Shown here piece by piece: positions 11,336 through 24,039 of a DNA stretch of 64,000 nt (position 1 is its first letter; the number at the start of each line of letters is the position of its first letter). A program made the position numbers and the translations under genes. The stretch spans positions 24,715,368 through 24,779,367 of the forward strand of contig JAKSZT010054215.1 in assembly GCA_026826555.1 (NCBI GenBank), given 5' to 3'. The stretch is from Tolypeutes matacus. Its lineage: Eukaryota > Chordata > Mammalia > Cingulata > Chlamyphoridae. The notes under the pieces are model-generated. The model had not been told where the DNA came from. It saw only the letters and a program-made list of their open reading frames with translations, and ran no database searches.

Positions 11336-13369
11336 CACACACACAAATGTCAGTAAGCATGCCTGTCTCTTGTTTTGGAGGAAAACACTATGTTTAACAT
11401 CTGAGGCAGTTTGTTATATAAGCATTTTGAAAAGATAGTGCAGAACAAAGGACAGTTAGGGCCTCTCTTCACAAGATGTGCAGAAGTGTGAAAGATCCAA
11501 GAAAATCTCTCTCCCAATAATAGTCATATATCTCAAGTAAGGGTTAAAGAATAAGAATATAAAGCATTTTGCATAATGACTGGCAAATATAAATGACTCA
11601 GTAAATTATAGTCTAACAGGATGCTGAGTGTAACTTTTCCTGTTGCTTGGGAATCTTTAATTAGGACCCAAGGCTGAAGACAAAATATTAAGTAATCCCC
11701 AGTCTAAAGTGAGCCACATAATCGATATGGCCCAAGATATGATTGAAACCACATAACCTTTCATGGCTAATTAAGGGGTTCCTGAATTGGTTCTATTACC
11801 AATACTGTCCCTTCCCCTTGCCAACATAAAGAGAAAGACATTGTTAGGGTCTGGGGAGGGATAGGAAACAGACAGTGCCCTGATATATTAGCTTAGTTGA
11901 GGAGTCCCCCATTCTGTTGTGTCCTCCCATTCAAGCTGAGGGGACAGCTAGGAGAAGCAGGATGTTTACTTTGGTGGCCTATCTCAGCTATGTATGAGAG
12001 AATTAGAGTGAGATGTCAGGGTTGAGAGAGGGAGTGGCAATAGGCCAGTCTGCTTTCCCTCCATTTTGTGTGACAAGGAGGCATGAGTTACCACAGATAG
12101 CCAGACATGAAGCCTCTCATTGTTGACCCATCAAAGATGCCCTGCTTCTAGAAAAGGGGACTTCATCAGCAAGAAGCTATAGGAGGAGCTGCTAATGGTG
12201 AGAGCTGAGGCAAAGTGTAAGAGATTGTGTTGGAACCAGATCTCTTTGGCCATGTGCTTGCCAAATATTTCTAGGCACATGGTGAAATTACGTTCCTTGT
12301 CTTTCTAGTTGGTGAATGGGGCTATAAGGTAAGATCTGGGGTGTATATCACTTCTGTTCCACAGCATTAATTGCTAGTGCCAGATCCAGGGGAGGAGCTC
12401 TCTGCCACAGAGATCATGTTTGAGATACCATCAGTCCAGGTCCTAGAGTGAGGCAATTTGGAGTAGAAGCCCTAGTAAACACATGATGGACATGTAGCAC
12501 GATCAGGGGGAAAAACACCTTCCTCATGTTAAGCCACTAATTTTACAGGGTTTTTTTTTTTCTGCAGCAAAACCTCACCTGTTCCAGCTGATGGACCGAG
12601 GAACATTGTTATGACCTCTGAAGAAGTCACACTTGTGCCCCATGATAGAGCCAATATTTGGACAAGTGCCAAAGAGAAGGTATTAATTAATGCCCACCCC
12701 AGAAGACATAGTCACAAATGAATTACCATTTTACACCCAATTAACTAAATATTTGCCAGCACTACACCCCCGTCCCCATCTCTTCTCTAGCTTCTGGAGA
12801 AACTAGGACACTATGAAGAAGGGCAAGTGATGTAAAGAACAGACTACAGCCTCCTCTCCTCTTCAGGTTCCTGGAGTAATAGTTCAAGTCTAAGCTGGAA
12901 GAAGATAAGACCAGGATTTTTAATTATATTTTTCTCTTTATCAACAAAGTGATCAAATAGCTATGGGAACTGCCTGAGGTGTCTTTAAGCATCTCTTTGC
13001 TAAAAGAGATTCCAGGAGACCACTGTTATAGACAGTAATTGGAATGTTTTTATACCTTCTAAATTACATGTTCAAAAAATAAGATACATTTGCAAAAACT
13101 AGCCTTTAAGAAGAGAGACTTCAACCCTATTCAGTGTGTTTGAAGAGGAAGTGATCCCCAAGCCCTATATATTATGACTTGTCTACGTCCTATTTATTTT
13201 ATGATAGACATAGATAAGAAATTCTTAATATATTGTGATTTGTCTTCAGATATTAATTGGTTAAACATAGTGGGTAGAAATTCTTCTCAAATATCTTTTC
13301 CTAAAATAGTAGTAATTACAGAATAAATGTTTGGCCTATCCGGTGGTCTGCAGAACAAAATCCCCACCT
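11336..13369. other. Non-coding stretch, unassigned
   Basis: A short CA run near 11335-11345 is followed by about 2 kb with no recognised gene or repeat. There is a poly-T/poly-C-flanked spot at 12549-12562. Confidence 0.4.
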
Positions 13370-14000
13370 CATTCTCCTTTCTCTGGAAGAACTACTAAAA
13401 TAAAATTCATATATAATACAACTGACTCATTTAAAATACACACTTCCATAGCTTTTATTATATTCACAAATTTATGCAACCATCACACAATCAATTTTAG
13501 AATGTTTTCATCACCCCAAAAAAGAGACACTGCACTTCCCATTCCCCCTCAACCCTCCCAACCATAAACAACCACTAATCTACTTTCTGTCTCTATGAAT
13601 TTGCCTATTCTAGATATTATATAATATAGAATTATATGTGACCTTTTGTGCCTGACTTCTTTTACTTATAGTAATGTTTGCAAGGTTCATGATGGAGCCT
13701 GTACCAGCTCTGCATTCCTTGTTATTGCCAGAATAACATTCATTGTATGGATACATCACTTTTTATCCAATCCTAGGTTGATGGACATTTGAATTGTTTC
13801 CACCTTTTGGTATTATGAATAAAGCTGCTTGAAAATTCATGTGCAAGTTTTTGTGTGGACATATGTTCTCATGTCTCTTGGGTATATAGCTAGGAGTGAA
13901 ATTGCTGGATCATATGGGAAATCTCTAATCCACCTTTTCAGAAACTGCCAGGCTGCACCATTTTACATTCTCACCAGCAGTGTAAGAGTGTTCCAATTTC
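13370..14000 (-). repeat. Old L1 3' end (L1M type), antisense
   Basis: On the plus strand this reads like the reverse complement of an old mammalian L1 3' UTR. Landmarks are 'ctgtctctatgaatttgcct', 'tgttctcatgtctcttggg', 'aggagtgaaattgctggatc' and 'ttttacattctcaccagcag'. It is eutherian in age and much more decayed than the lineage-type ends. Confidence 0.8.
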
Positions 14001-15350
14001 AAAACTGTCTTTTAATGAAAAAAATGAAGATGCTGCAGGTGTATTTATTAAGTCCTGTAAATGAGGTGAGTTCTTTCTACTTGCAGTGAGGGACGATATT
14101 GGAAATCTCTCAGTTCATCATGAAAAAAATTGCACTTTCCCAAAGTGCCTAAATTGCTATCAGGGAACAGTTTGGGCACTAAAACAATCTGGCTCAGATG
14201 CAGGAAAAAATGATCACTTTCACCTGTTTTCATTTGTAAGTTGATTTTAACTTCTATTCAGCAACTTTGGCTAAATGCAGACATCAGAACTATTTTTATG
14301 TGGATAACAATTATCATTTGGGTATGCATAATGCTGAACAAATCAAACTATTCATCAAAAGACTTTCCTTTGAAGCTGAAACTAGTAAAAAATCAGACTC
14401 TTTAGGTATAAAGTATCACTATCTATAGTATCTAATTCCTACCATATCCTTATGACACTTTGACAAAGAGCTTAATCAAGTGTCAGTAATGACTTTACAT
14501 CCTTTAAAAGGGAAAATCAAATATAGCACCCTATGTGCCAAGACATTAGAAACCAATATAAAAAGAGATATCTGTGTAGTGTATAAGTGGATATGAAAAT
14601 TTTAAGTTCATTTATCAAAAGACATTACCTGTTCACAATTCCTAATGAGAGACCCATTTGGTGAGCATTTGGCTAATAACTCAGCAGCTGCAGAGCATTA
14701 ATACTTAATCTAATTATTTCCAAGGAGATACGATCTATGTGCTACAAAATGCATGCAGAGAAAAGAAATAGGTCTCCATGTTTCCAACGATTCCAAATTA
14801 ACCACAGGATATGTATATTAAAGAAAACTGAACCATTTACCAATGGGCCACCTGTATTCCCAATGTAATGCTAAGACCAGATCATCAGTGACAAAACATC
14901 TTAGAGATTAAAAGCAATTATGCAGATAATTTAAGGGAAAGCAATCAGTTATCCCCCTCCCCTTTCTTCCCTTTACCTCTCCAACTGTCAGAAAATTAAC
15001 ATGAAATATTTTTTCTTTTAAAAAGTGAACTATATGAGTAATTGCTTTAATTTTCAGTTTGATTTTCCTAGAAGAAACCTATCAAGTGAGAATTCAATTG
15101 TAAGGATTTGTTTGCTGCCTAAAATACTTAATTTAAGGATTGATGAAGTGCCCACCCTTCTACCCATAGAGAATGATATAGCAAGAGTGTCGATCTGAGT
15201 ACGAGTTACAAATTCATCTGGCGATACAACCCCATTAACAATGAAAGACTTGATTATTTATTGTTTCCTAGACCAAAAATAAAAGCTATGAAAAACATTT
15301 TTGTGACAATTGGGAATCTTTGAAGATAACTTTTATATTAGATGATATTA
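14001..15350. other. Non-coding stretch, unassigned
   Basis: AT-rich DNA without a recognised gene or repeat. The ORF at 14048-14233 (minus) has no supporting features. Confidence 0.4.
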
Positions 15351-15363
15351 TAGCAGTAATTTT

Positions 15364-15447
15364 TTTTTTAAGGAGGTACCTGGGATTGAACCCAGGACAT
15401 CATACATGGGAAGCAGGTGCTCAACCACTGAGCTACATCCACTCCCC
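15364..15447 (-). mobile_element. Short tRNA-derived SINE (DAS-like)
   Basis: The antisense tRNA-like body contains the B-box complement 'gggattgaaccc' and the head complement 'ccactgagctaca'. It is flanked by a perfect 13-bp duplication, TAGCAGTAATTTT, at 15351-15363 and 15448-15460. The T-run at the left edge is its A-tail on the other strand. Confidence 0.9.
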
Positions 15448-15699
15448 TAGCAGTAATTTTAATATTCTTGAGCAAAATAATAATATTGAGATTATCTTGT
15501 AGGAAATGCATGCTGAAATATTAAGGGATAAAATGTCTGGATACCTACAAATTACTTTTAAGCCTAAAAAGGGGTATGAAGATAAAGTAAACGTTGCCCA
15601 AGAAAATGATAACCGGTGACTCTAGGTCAAGAATAAATGGGTGTTTCTCTCAATTTTTGGCAGGTTTGAAATTTTTCAAAATATTATCTAGTTTGTGGG

Positions 15700-15905
15700 G
15701 GTATGAGAAAATGGCAATCTTGCTGCCTATGAAAAATCTAAATCCTTCAAATCCTGGCTCAATTACTACCTCTTTTTTGGGAGGAATCTTATCTACCCCA
15801 TTGTGAACTGTCCCTCTCTGAATTACTGTAAACACTTTTGGCTATCCACTGAATTAGCAGTTAGTCATGTTCTGCTCCCAATAAACATTTGTTAATTGAT
15901 TGATG
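15700..15905 (+). repeat. L2-like 3' end
   Basis: 'ccttcaaatcctggctcaat' and a terminal '...aataaacatttgttaattgattgatg' fit the L2 3' end. The copy is diverged. Confidence 0.45.
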
Positions 15906-15964
15906 AAAGTTTGAAGCCCAGGCAATTCGTCTAAAGTGCATTTTGTTCAGAGCTGATAGTAATA

Positions 15965-16080
15965 CAGCGGCCATAATAACAATGGCAGCCGCCATCGAAT
16001 GCTCATTGTGTGCCTAGTGTTGGGATAAATGTTTCACATAAAGCACATCACATTATCTCACTTACTTTAGGAGTGTAATT
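15965..16080 (-). repeat. MIR fragment
   Basis: 'tgctcattgtgtgcctagtg' followed by 'acatcacattatctcactta' is the antisense MIR tail region. Confidence 0.5.
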
Positions 16081-16189
16081 TTGGATTTTCTGATTCTTCA
16101 TGAAGCAAAACCCTGGTTTACTTTAATAAAGCAATTATTGGTGCAACGTGGTATTAGAAATGAATGTAGGCCATTTTAAATCAGCACAC

Positions 16190-16508
16190 ACCACTCAGAA
16201 CTGAGTGGGAGAGAGTGTGGTCTACAGTGTGAACTGTGGTCTATGGTTGGTGGCAAGGCTCCAGGACGTGTAAGTTCATTGAGGGTGGTGGGCCACACTG
16301 TGGGAGATGTTTGTGTGGGATGTGGTGGGAGGTGTGGGAGGTGGGCAACATGGGAATCCCAGTGGGTTCCGTGTAATATTTTGGGTAATCTAAGCACCTC
16401 CTAAAATATATGTATATATATATATATAAATAACATTTTTGTAAGCAAATACACATATATGCATATATATTAATATATCATTTTGCAAATGTTAAAAAAA
16501 AAAAAAAA
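16190..16508 (+). repeat. Diverged L1 3' end plus AT microsatellite and A-tail
   Basis: 16190-16400 is a diverged version of the lineage-type L1 3' end (G-rich tract, 'catgggaatccc', 'gtaatctaag'). It is followed by a TA-rich simple repeat at about 16405-16470 and a 15-bp A-run ending at 16508. Confidence 0.65.
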
Positions 16509-16681
16509 TGAATGAAACCCAGGATGCTTCCTTTCTTGTGGCATCTAATAGAGTTTGTGGGACTTTAAACCCCAAGGAATAAGGCCTTGTCAGAACAAAA
16601 CTACAGAGAAACAACTTGTGGAGTACTGTGTAGTGTCTCAGTTTATACATGATGGTTTCATTTTCAGGGCAAGCTGCGGCA

Positions 16682-16869
16682 GAATAACCCTGAGGCAGTC
16701 AACAAACCCATCCATCAGGGTGCTGGGCTCTGTAGATGCTGAATTTGCTCAGCAACCTGCTGGATGCTTTTTCAAACTGTCTCTGTCAATGGGTAAGATT
16801 AATTAATAGAGAGAAGCCTGGGGTCTGTTTCCAAGATGGAGAGTTGTCTTTTCCATCTACATGAAGCTG
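16682..16869 (+). repeat. Left arm of a long inverted duplication
   Basis: This segment of about 185 bp matches the reverse complement of 17680-17855 with scattered substitutions and small gaps. Homology begins at 'gaataaccctgaggcag' and ends after 'ttccatctacatgaagct', with sharp edges on both sides. The short ORF at 16555-16806 runs through it and is not supported as a gene. Confidence 0.85.
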
Positions 16870-17402
16870 TTTAAATGATACCCCATGGATTTTATATTAG
16901 GTGTCCTTGACTCATGACATTCAGAAAAGGATCCTTTAGGCAGAACATTATGCATATAACTGTGAAAAGTCTTTGGAGATAATTACTCATGTAGCCACTG
17001 GCAAGACAGTTTGTCACAGCAACACCAAGGCTGACCTAAGGATTCACATGGTTGTTAAGAAAATCATTGAAATGGATTCTGTAAAAATGGGAAGCCACTG
17101 GAATACTTAGAGAAAGGATAAAGAATAAGATTATTACTTTCAACTTCAATATTTTAAAAGTATATTGTTATTTTGGGTAATCAAATAAGAGTAGCAGTAA
17201 AGTAATTTAAATGAGTGATAATTTAATTATAAATTGTAATGATATATTGCCAAACTATCTATTTTGTGGGAGGAGACAGTGTGATCATCAGTATTTTTGA
17301 ATAATTATCTTTAGTCTATAAAATTACATAAAGCAGAGTAAAAATATTTCTCATTGAATAGAATTCCTTTTTTGCTTTATGAAATTACTTTAATAACCCA
17401 GA

Positions 17403-18042
17403 TGTCTCAGTTTACCAAAGAAGCGATCACAAGCATCACACAATGGGTTGGCTTAAACAACAGGAATCCAGCGGCTCACAATTTTGAGGCTACAAGAAGT
17501 CCAAAATGAATGTATCAGCAAGACTTGCTTTCTCCTGGCTTCTGTAGCTTTTTGGTGCCGGCTGCTGGCAATCCTTGGAGTTCCTTGGATTGTAAACTCT
17601 GCCTCCAGGCACATGGTGATGTCCTCTTCTTTCTTTCAGGTTCTCACTGACTTCTGGCTTCTGCCTCCTTCCTATGAAAGCTTTATGTAGATGGAAAAGA
17701 CAACTCTCCAAGATCCCAGGCTTCTCTCTATTAATTAATCTTACCCATTGACAAAGACAGATTGAAAAAGCATTCAGCAGATTACTGAGCAAATTCAGGG
17801 TGTACAGAGCCCAGCACCCTGGTGGATGGGTTGTTGACTGCCTCAGGGTTATTCCAGTTTCTTCTCTTTATAAGGATTTTAGTAATATGGATTCAAACCC
17901 ACCCTCATTCAGTTGAGGCATACCTTAACTAAAAATAGCATCTTCAAGAAGTCTTATTTATAATGCGTTCATACCCACAGGAATGCCAATTAAGATTAAG
18001 AGCATGTCTAATTTGGGGTACCTCATTCACTCTACCACAACA
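17403..18042 (-). mobile_element. MaLR/MLT-like solitary LTR, antisense
   Basis: On the minus strand it begins TGTTGTGG and ends ...AACTGAGACA, so it has TG...CA termini. It contains typical MaLR LTR phrases: 'ggtgggtttgaatcc', 'ataaagagaagaaact', and a 3' part 'gtttaagccaaccca'. The order matches MLT1-type LTRs. An extra segment of about 176 bp (17680-17855) lies between the 'agagaagaaact' and 'ggaaggaggcag' portions. No clear 5-bp target duplication was found. Confidence 0.7.
17680..17855 (-). repeat. Right arm of a long inverted duplication (inside the LTR)
   Basis: This is the reverse-complement partner of 16682-16869, lying about 810 bp to its right and embedded in an LTR. DNA on either side of the two arms does not match. 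The ORF at 17490-17792 (minus) spans the LTR and this arm and has no known domain. Confidence 0.85.
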
Positions 18043-18364
18043 CTTAACTTTTAAAAAATATCATACATTTTAAATACACTAGGCTACTTCGGCATTTGGT
18101 ATGCCATACCTTTAACCATGGTATGCTGCCCCCTCAACGATGTCTGTCTGCACAGGACATAATAATGAGTAAAGCAAACAGGAGATGTGTATGACTATCC
18201 TTGTCTTCAGCTAGTCCCACCGTAGATTTATGAACAGAAAGCTGGAATATTGGCACATTTACCTGGCAAAAAAGTGCTCTGGAGTTTAACTTTACTCAAC
18301 CCAACATCATCTGTCATTCCATGTGCCACATTGACTGTTATTTAGTACTCCAAATTTGCCAAAG

Positions 18365-18670
18365 TTATTTCCTATGATAGTGCTTTGGCAGGCAACTCCC
18401 TGTGGCTGGAATGATTTAACTCCACTTTGCACAGAGCTGGGTCCTTCTCATCTTTTGGGTCTTGGCTTAAATGTCACCTTCTCAGAGAGACCTTTCCTGA
18501 CCCTGTTCCGTTTAAAGTCCATGACAGGCATGTCTTATTTTCTATGCTGGCACACTGTTTATTTCTGTCATAGCACTTATTACAACTTAAATATATTTGG
18601 GGAATTTTGTTTATGTTTTTTTCATCTATTTACTGTCTATTTTCCCCATTATTCTATATGACCCATGAAG
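18365..18670 (+). repeat. L2 LINE 3' region
   Basis: Phrases 'cttggcttaaatgtcacctt', 'ctcagagagacctttcctga' and 'atagcacttattacaactta' identify the untranslated end of L2, an ancient LINE. The 101-codon ORF here is fortuitous. Confidence 0.8.
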
Positions 18671-18899
18671 GAAGGGTCTGAAGTAGAAAGGAGGACTAAC
18701 CATTTACATTAGATCAATTCCTTCTTGAGTATGTTAGGGCAGATTAGATCACAATAAAAAATAGATAAAACCATTCTCTAGTAATAGGAATCTGGACTCC
18801 TCAGAGAAATGGCTGATTCTAGGACTGGCATGAAATATACAAGATGAGGCTAGAGCATAAAGCAAGGAAGTGCTCAAACACATACACAGACACACTCCA

Positions 18900-19690
18900 C
18901 TGATGAGTTATGTAAAAGAACATGGGAGCCAACTGAAAGAGTTTCCAGTGGCCAAAGCTGTAATAATTTGAGTGATAAAATAAGTGAAGTAGTAATGGGT
19001 TATAAACCAGAGTATAAAATAAGTATCCATACTAATTAATGAATACATTAATATATGGGGAAGAGACAAATATCCCAAGCAGAAGAATTCCAAACAATTT
19101 ATGTAAATAATCCACCCTCAAGGAGGTGGAGTATACCTCTACATTTCTTAGATATGGGCTAGGCATAAAGAATTCCTTCCAAAGTATATAATATGGTAAG
19201 TGTGTGGGGGGGAGGGGGGAGGAGAGAAACCTTTTTACAGTGGAGAGACCTGACAAACATTCCCAAGCCAGGTGATCAAGGCCAACACCAACAGTCATAA
19301 ATTATATTAATAATTTGTACCCTCGATATGATGGGATGAAAATGGTATGATACCATGGGTTTCTCCCAGTAACCCATAACCTCAGTGATACGTGAAAAAC
19401 TTCAGACAAATTCCAGTAGACAGACATCCAACAATATACCTGACCAGTACTCTTCAAAACTGTTTCCTTAACAATGAGGAAACCCTGAGAAAGTATCAGG
19501 GACACAAATTGCCTATTTGGTGGAAAAGTAAGGGGAAACCAGTTAAAATGGTCCCTACTGGTAGAAAAACAAACTGAATTTGTGCTGCTTTATAGAAATA
19601 GCTCTGTTAACAGTCAAATGTCCAACTACCAATAGGCCTGTAGGGTAAGAGCCAAGATAAAATGTCTTAGTACTTTCTGGATAATAAGGA
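18900..19690 (+). repeat. Old interspersed repeat, family not assigned
   Basis: The stretch 'gtggagagacctgacaaaca' ... 'ccaggtgatcaaggccaaca' ... 'tgaccagtactcttcaaaac' has the look of a repeat common to placental genomes. I cannot name its family with certainty; an old non-LTR 3' end is possible. No gene is supported. Confidence 0.5.
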
Positions 19691-21622
19691 CTAATAAAGT
19701 CAACCTACATTCTCTTAGTGAAGTTAAAGACTAAAAATCAGTAAAGCCATAGAAAAATTATTAAATAAGATTGTTGAGTAAAATCAAACTACATGACAAA
19801 TATGTGCTGTGCATAATTTTGTGGTCTCTACACTATCCTAGCAAAGCAGTTGGTAAATGCAGATAAAGAGAGAAAAAATTACAAGTTGTATGCTCTAAGA
19901 AGGGAGGTACAGGGTGCTAGGGAAGCAAACAGAAAGTAAGTGCAGATTTGGCATGTCAAGTTAAGACTTCCTAGAGAAAGTTACAAGGATGAAGGATGAA
20001 GTAGAAACTTGGAAGGCAAATGACTGGGTTGAGAGGACATTAAGGGAAGAAAAGAGCTTCAGAGGGGGCACAGAATGTGTAAGCTCCTGGAGGAATTGTA
20101 TCAATACTGTGAAGAGCCAAAAGACGTCCCCTCTTTAGACTTACATAAGACTTACCTTCCCCAGTATTTCAAAGACCTTGATGTTCCTCATAGGTAGGAT
20201 TGGAGATGAAGGGAGGGTTGGAGACATGGCAATATTCAGAACTTGAGTGTGAAGAGAGAGAGAGATGATATAACACGGTGCAGAGGCTCTCAGAGTTTAC
20301 ACCATTACATTTATTCAGAGCCCAAAAAGCTCTTGTTTGTGTGGATTGTATCTACCAAATTTACCTCAATAAAAATTAAAACTGAGACATTTAAAATATT
20401 TATTAATCCATTTAAAATAGCAATAAACCTGATACAGAGTAACATAAGTTTTATGAACAATAACTCAATTTTCCAAAAAACAAAATGAGAGTGAGTAGAA
20501 TAGATTCTCATTTCTGCCTCTACATTTGAATGGCTGTTTTTGTTTTCGTTGAAGTATTATGAAGAAAATCTGGCCCAAAACAGATAAGTAGTTGGTGAAA
20601 ATGGAGAAGTATTTTAATAGCTGCTTTATGTAATTGTAGATATCCTTCTACAATTCCAGGTATACCAAAGCTCAACAAGTGGTAGTTTCTTAAAGGTTAT
20701 TTGCAATGTAAAACCTGAAACTGTATCAATGAATATTTTGCACTCTGTTACCTTAAAATCCACTGGTCTATCTTGTACTTAGAATGGATCTTTTTATATA
20801 TGCATAGTTTTGTAATACAAATGCATTTCATTTGGCATTTAGAAAATATTAGCTCACTGAGTTCTGCAGGTCCTCTAAATTACGCAATATTTCATTATAT
20901 CATATACTTAAAATGACATATGCTAATATCACCACCAATCTCATTAGAAACCCTTTAAGTCTGGGGAAGCTGTCACTCTCACAGTGGGGGATGCAAGTTT
21001 TCCAAATTTCTAATTTTCACTTAAAAGTTCATTATTTAAATCTTTGGACACAAATACTTTCAGTTGTCTTCCTTGAAGTGACAGAGCCATGTCACTTCAT
21101 TTTTGAGAAAATATCTGCCAAATATCCAAAGCTGAATAATCATAATCAGCCAGATGTTGGTTCAAGAGAAAAGTGGTGTACTGTGAAAAACACAGCCAGT
21201 TCACTTCACAACGCAATTGCCTAAGTGCTTGGACTCAAGTAATTTTATGTGTATTTCCTACTTCTTACAAAATATTGAAAAACCGTATGTTTATAGTCCC
21301 TGTAAACGAGGTGTGACGCCCTTCATTTCTCCGCTTTATCCTGCTGTTTGGTGCTAGTTAATGGGGCACACAACCCTGCCTCCTTCATGAAAGGGCTCCC
21401 CTTTCGATGGGGTGATACAATCGTGGATTTTATCTTAAGCATCTCCTACAAAGCTTAAGGCAGAATGATTTAATTCAAAGCCTTCCATGATATTAGCATG
21501 AACTTATTCTCCTAAGGAATCTGGCTACCTTCTGAAAGGTAACAACTCTCTAAAGAAAATACAGAATTTGGAACAAGACTTACAGGCTTCCGTCTTTGTT
21601 AAAATAGTTTCAATGTATCTTT
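19691..21622. other. Non-coding stretch, unassigned
   Basis: No gene is recognised. About 20270-21230 has the feel of a decayed transposon, but its family was not identified. The 103-codon ORF at 20913-21224 has no domain. Confidence 0.35.
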
Positions 21623-21710
21623 ACTACATTTGAGGTAATCAGTAGTGACTTCTAGCCAACACAAAGACTACATTTGAGATAATCAGTAGTGACTTCTAGC
21701 CAACACAAAG
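21623..21710 (+). repeat. 44-bp tandem duplication
   Basis: Two adjacent 44-bp copies (21623-21666 and 21667-21710) begin 'actacatttgag' and end 'ccaacacaaag'. They differ at only one base, so the duplication is recent. Confidence 0.95.
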
Positions 21711-23009
21711 TCACCTAAAATTTTCCTTATAATCCCCCCTTTCTCATATTAATATAAATAGGCACTTTTAAAGGCTTTGGAGAAATACGACAAAAACATG
21801 CAACCATCCTATATGCTAAAGTGTAAATCACCTTCCTATGAAAATGGACATTTTTAGAATTCTATTTTATGAACATAAATCTATAAAATGTGTAGAATGT
21901 GAATAGAATTTTAGAAAGCCCTGAATACATGAACTTTTACAAATGTGAAAAGGGTCCTCTAAAATTTCCCTTTTTTGTCCTATAAATATAAGTGCAGTAA
22001 AGCAGCACATTCTTCTCCTTTTGATAATCTATTATCCTTCTTGGTTATATAAGGAAAAGTTCTTATTAAATTAAGGGACTTTTGCTTTCTACTACATGAT
22101 GACTGACTGTTTGTTCCAATTCATCAATCCCCTAGTGGCTGGTAAACTGCTTTTTCTCCAATCTGGAGGGGTTGAGTTTCTGTTCTTGACCCAAGCCCTG
22201 GCTGACTTAGAACTCCACCATTTTCCCTCCCCGAGCGATTGGAGAAGAGTTTCTTTGATCTTTACTTTTCTGTTCAAGATAGGATTTTCCCGGGAGAATT
22301 CTGGCATGCCCTGGAGCTGTAGGAGAGAAAGGAAGCTGCCAACCCTAATGCTCAGACTGGGTATGCAAAATACTCAGGACCTGCAACAGTGGAGATGGAA
22401 AGGGTCTTACATTCCCCAGAACTTTCTAGTAAAGATATTATACTTTTTCAGAGATAATATCTCTACATCATCCTTCCAGATGTTTCTGCCACTTTCTAGT
22501 ATGTATTCCCTCCTCTTCTCTTGCTTCTGACCATCTTCCTCACTTCCTCCCCTTACCACTATGTAGGGTATATACAAACACACATGCACACTTTCACACT
22601 AGCTCAGAGATTTGAATTTCATAAGTGTCTGTTCCTTCATAACTGTTTTTTCCTATGCTCATTTGCCCTCTTGAACTCTTTTCTATACCCTGACCTTTCA
22701 GCTTTGGCTCCTACAGATGACTGCCTCCTTCTCTTGGCATATTTTAGTTCAAATTCCTGATACAGTATAGGCAAACTGACAAACTCAGCTCTTCGTTTCC
22801 TTGCAAACCATGTCTAGGTTGCAGGGCAGCCAGTTCTGGACACACCCCTGTGAGAAGGACCTGGTCGTGGAGTAGGTAGAAGAGCGAATATGATGCCATG
22901 GCACAAAATGTGAAGCCACAGACAGTTGGCCATGGCCAGGACTCTGGGCAGAGCAGTTTGCCCTAGAAGAGGCTATGGGTGGGCAGGCACAGTAACTTGC
23001 TACCTCTAG
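21711..23009. other. Non-coding stretch, unassigned
   Basis: It holds a 144-codon ORF (22096-22530, plus) with opposing ORFs, but no recognised domain, splice pattern or codon signal, so it is not called as a gene. Confidence 0.35.
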
Positions 23010-23115
23010 TTCAAACTAGAGGGCACTTGTTTTCCTAAGTGTTTTATTTCATGCACCTAGCAAAATCTCTGCCACAAAGTACAATCCAGAAATATTTGTT
23101 GAATTAGTGAATGAC
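23010..23115 (+). repeat. L2 3' end fragment
   Basis: 'atgcacctagcaaaatctct' followed by 'aatatttgttgaattagtga' fits the L2 terminus. Confidence 0.5.
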
Positions 23116-24034
23116 TAGACCTTCTTCTCTGAACTCCAGAACACCAAGCGGGTTCTGTTTTAACTTTTTAGACCATGACACAATTAAATTTAACTCTACA
23201 CGTCATGTATATTTTGTCTCCAAACCAAATACAATATAGTATTTTAAAACTTACGTGTTGACAAATCATGTTTTCTAATATTTTAAACTTAAAGTTAATT
23301 AAACATATTGGGATACCTAAGTGGAAAAAATACTTTAAAATGTTTTATGTAGTTGAAATATTAAATATTTTATTAAAATAAACTTCCTAATATAATATTG
23401 AACAATATACTGATCTAATGTTAAATATTTTACTCAAAATAACTTATCATACATTATGTTGAATTATGATATCACTCAAAAAATTCCTAAAAGGAATTGT
23501 AATACATGTACTACTGTGAAAGGGCTTAGTAAATTTAAAAACAATTAGCAAATGTATCTGGATAATTTTTAAGTTCTTTACAGCATTGAAAGTATATAGT
23601 CTATGCTTCCTCTATGTATTAATGTATAACATGTATCATATCATTTAAATCTTTTAATTACTCAAAATGTGTTAATTAGATAACTAATATATATCACAGT
23701 AATTCACATTATTCTTTGTATAATAGTGTATGTTTTGTGTAGTTATCATAATGTGCATTCTTTATGGATACACTAAAATTTTTATTTATATAATTCTAGT
23801 TAAGCTATAAGTCTCTGAAGAAAAGTTTCTATTTAAGAATTCATCTCCTGGGGGAATGAATTAAAGGGAATATATAAATTTTGCTGGCTCAAATTTCTTG
23901 ATGAAGAAAAACTCCAAAATGAGGAACAACAAACATAATGAACCATCTTCAGTGTAACTATAATAAAGGATGAAAAAACACTTAAAGAAAAATGATACAT
24001 CCAAAGAGTATAGAGAAAAATGAGAAATTGCAAA
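23116..24034. other. Very AT-rich non-coding stretch
   Basis: There are loose repeats of 'taaatatttta' at about 23330-23420. No gene or named repeat was recognised up to the ERV-L target duplication. Confidence 0.4.
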
Positions 24035-24039
24035 CACAT

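Noticed and set aside
17490..17792. 100-codon minus-strand ORF
   Set aside because: It lies within the MaLR-like LTR and the inverted-duplication arm, and there is no domain.
22096..22530. 144-codon plus-strand ORF
   Set aside because: No recognisable domain, an opposing ORF on the other strand, no splice or promoter context, and a low-complexity hydrophobic end. Best explained as chance.
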